From Methanobacteriaceae archaeon (GTDB lineage: Archaea > Methanobacteriota > Methanobacteria > Methanobacteriales > Methanobacteriaceae): DNA of 7,602 nt. Positions 6,226 through 7,602 of this stretch are shown here, piece after piece; the first letter of the stretch is position 1, and the number at the start of each line of letters is the position of its first letter. The stretch is from NCBI GenBank assembly GCA_900769095.1, contig CAAGFH010000160.1, positions 1 to 7,602 on the forward strand, read 5' to 3'. Position numbers and translations under genes: made by a program. The notes beneath the pieces are model-generated. The model saw nothing but the letters and a program-made list of their open reading frames with translations, had not been told where the DNA came from and searched no databases.

Positions 6226-7602
6226 ATGGCTGATAAAAAATTCTTAGATGCAATGAAACAAAAATTCAGTGAAGATCCAACTGAAAAATCAACCCAATTC
6301 TATAACATGGGCGGTTGGAAACAATCTGAAAGAAAAACCGCATTTGTTAACGAAGGTAAAGAAATTGCTGAAAAAAGAGGAATCCCAATGTACAACCCAG
6401 ACATTGGTACTCCTTTAGGTCAAAGAGCTTTAATGTCTTACCAATTATCCGGCACTGACACTTTTGTTGAAGGTGACGATTTACACTTCATTAACAACGC
6501 AGCTATCCAACAAGCTTGGGATGACATTAGAAGAACTGTAATTGTAGGTTTAAACACTGCTCACAATGTTCTTGAAAAAAGATTAGGTATTGAAGTAACT
6601 CCTGAAACTATTACTAACTACTTAGAAACTGTAAACCACGCTATGCCTGGTGCAGCTGTAGTTCAAGAACACATGGTAGAAACTGACCCATTAATCGTAC
6701 AAGATTCTTACGTAAAAGTTTTCACTGGTGATGACGAATTAGCTGACGAAATCGACTCCGCATTTGTTTTAGACATTAACAAAGAGTTCCCTGAAGAACA
6801 AGCTGAAGCTTTAAAAGCTGAAGTTGGTGGAGCTGTATGGCAAGCTGTAAGAATTCCTTCCATCGTAGGAAGAGTTTGTGACGGTGGTACTACCTCCAGA
6901 TGGTCTGCTATGCAAATTGGTATGTCCATGATTTCTGCATACAACCAATGTGCTGGTGAAGGAGCTACTGGTGACTTCGCATACGCATCCAAACACGCAG
7001 AAGTTATTCAAATGGGTACCTACTTACCTGTAAGAAGAGCAAGAGCAGCAAACGAACTTGGTGGAGTTCCATTCGGATTCATGGCAGATATCTGTCAAGC
7101 TTCCAGAGTATCCCCTGATGACCCTGTACAAACTTCCTTAGAAGTTGTAGCATTAGGTGCTGCTTTATACGACCAAATTTGGTTAGGTTCTTACATGTCT
7201 GGTGGTGTAGGATTCACTCAATATGCTACCGCAGCATACACTGATAATGTATTAGATGACTTCACTTACTACGGTAAAGATTACGTCGAAGACAAATACG
7301 GCGGATTATGTGAAGCACCTAACAACATGGACACCGTTTTAGACGTTGGTACTGAAGTAACTTTCTACGCATTAGACCAATACGAAGAATACCCAGCATT
7401 ACTCGAAACTCACTTCGGTGGATCTCAAAGAGCTTCCGTTATTTCCGCAGCTGCTGGTTGTTCCACTGCATTCGCTACTGGTAACGCACAAACTGGTTTA
7501 AGTGCATGGTACTTAGGTATGTACTTACACAAAGAACAACACTCCAGATTAGGTTTCTACGGATACGATTTACAAGACCAATGTGGTGCTGCTAACGTAT
7601 TC
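6226..7602 (+). CDS. mcrA: Methyl-coenzyme M reductase I, alpha subunit (3' end missing)
   Basis: There are 459 codons to the window edge, of about 550; only the C-terminal end is absent. McrA is the catalytic subunit. Q147 (VVQEHM) is the lower axial ligand of F430 nickel. R225, K256, H257 and R270 match the CoB-phosphate binding set. F330 and Y333 sit in [19 protein letters not shown], the stretch targeted by common mcrA primers. Sites of known post-translational change are present: H257 (N-methyl), R271 (5-methyl, made by Mmp10), Q401 (2-methyl), G446 (thioglycine), D451 (didehydro-Asp) and C453 (S-methyl). The last four are one higher than in Methanothermobacter, so there is one extra residue between Y333 and Q401. 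The ATG follows AGGATGG (6211-6217), which lies inside the end of mcrG. Codons are highly tuned throughout. Confidence 0.99.
   Translation, partial: MADKKFLDAMKQKFSEDPTEKSTQFYNMGGWKQSERKTAFVNEGKEIAEKRGIPMYNPDIGTPLGQRALMSYQLSGTDTFVEGDDLHFINNAAIQQAWDDIRRTVIVGLNTAHNVLEKRLGIEVTPETITNYLETVNHAMPGAAVVQEHMVETDPLIVQDSYVKVFTGDDELADEIDSAFVLDINKEFPEEQAEALKAEVGGAVWQAVRIPSIVGRVCDGGTTSRWSAMQIGMSMISAYNQCAGEGATGDFAYASKHAEVIQMGTYLPVRRARAANELGGVPFGFMADICQASRVSPDDPVQTSLEVVALGAALYDQIWLGSYMSGGVGFTQYATAAYTDNVLDDFTYYGKDYVEDKYGGLCEAPNNMDTVLDVGTEVTFYALDQYEEYPALLETHFGGSQRASVISAAAGCSTAFATGNAQTGLSAWYLGMYLHKEQHSRLGFYGYDLQDQCGAANVF

Noticed and set aside
6708..7011. Two overlapping minus-strand frames inside mcrA
   Set aside because: They are shadows of the highly biased mcrA codons, which lack stops in reverse frames.
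6226..7602. MCR II (mrt) isoenzyme
   Set aside because: The gene order includes mcrC between mcrD and mcrG, which the mrt operon lacks, and McrA resembles the Methanobrevibacter MCR I alpha subunit.

Overview
The window is a stretch of an AT-rich methanogen chromosome, most likely a Methanobrevibacter-type member of the Methanobacteriaceae. The evidence is the methyl-coenzyme M reductase (MCR) operon, two methanogenesis marker genes, archaeal TATA-like elements, heavy use of AGA/TTA codons, and a McrA sequence that reads like Methanobrevibacter. The genus is inferred from memory of such sequences and was not checked by a search.

Layout. Bases 2-328 hold the 3' end of an unrecognised gene on the plus strand. 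Bases 377-1300 encode methanogenesis marker protein 7 (mmp7). A hairpin plus T-tract closes mmp7. The convergent gene at 1316-2560 (minus) encodes Mmp10, the cobalamin-dependent radical SAM enzyme that methylates an arginine of McrA. A 474-base non-coding region (2561-3034) separates mmp10 from the divergently transcribed operon mcrB-mcrD-mcrC-mcrG-mcrA. That operon starts at 3035 and leaves the window inside mcrA at codon 459. Gaps inside it are 36, 1, 2 and 5 bases. The order B-D-C-G-A, with mcrC between D and G, is the MCR I arrangement; the mrt (MCR II) operon lacks mcrC.

How the genes fit together. McrA, McrB and McrG form the alpha2 beta2 gamma2 enzyme that binds coenzyme F430 and releases methane from methyl-CoM and CoB. 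McrD is an assembly factor. McrC and Mmp7 belong to the machinery that activates the nickel of F430. Mmp10 makes the 5-methylarginine of McrA, and its target codon (R271) lies in this same window. The region therefore holds the enzyme together with genes for its assembly, modification and activation.

I found no undescribed gene system. The least explained part is the 474-base region between mmp10 and mcrB. It carries a quasi-palindrome with a GC-rich core, repeated short motifs and an inverted repeat near the probable mcr promoter. These look like regulator sites or leader structure, but the strong AT bias makes chance matches likely for the weaker ones.
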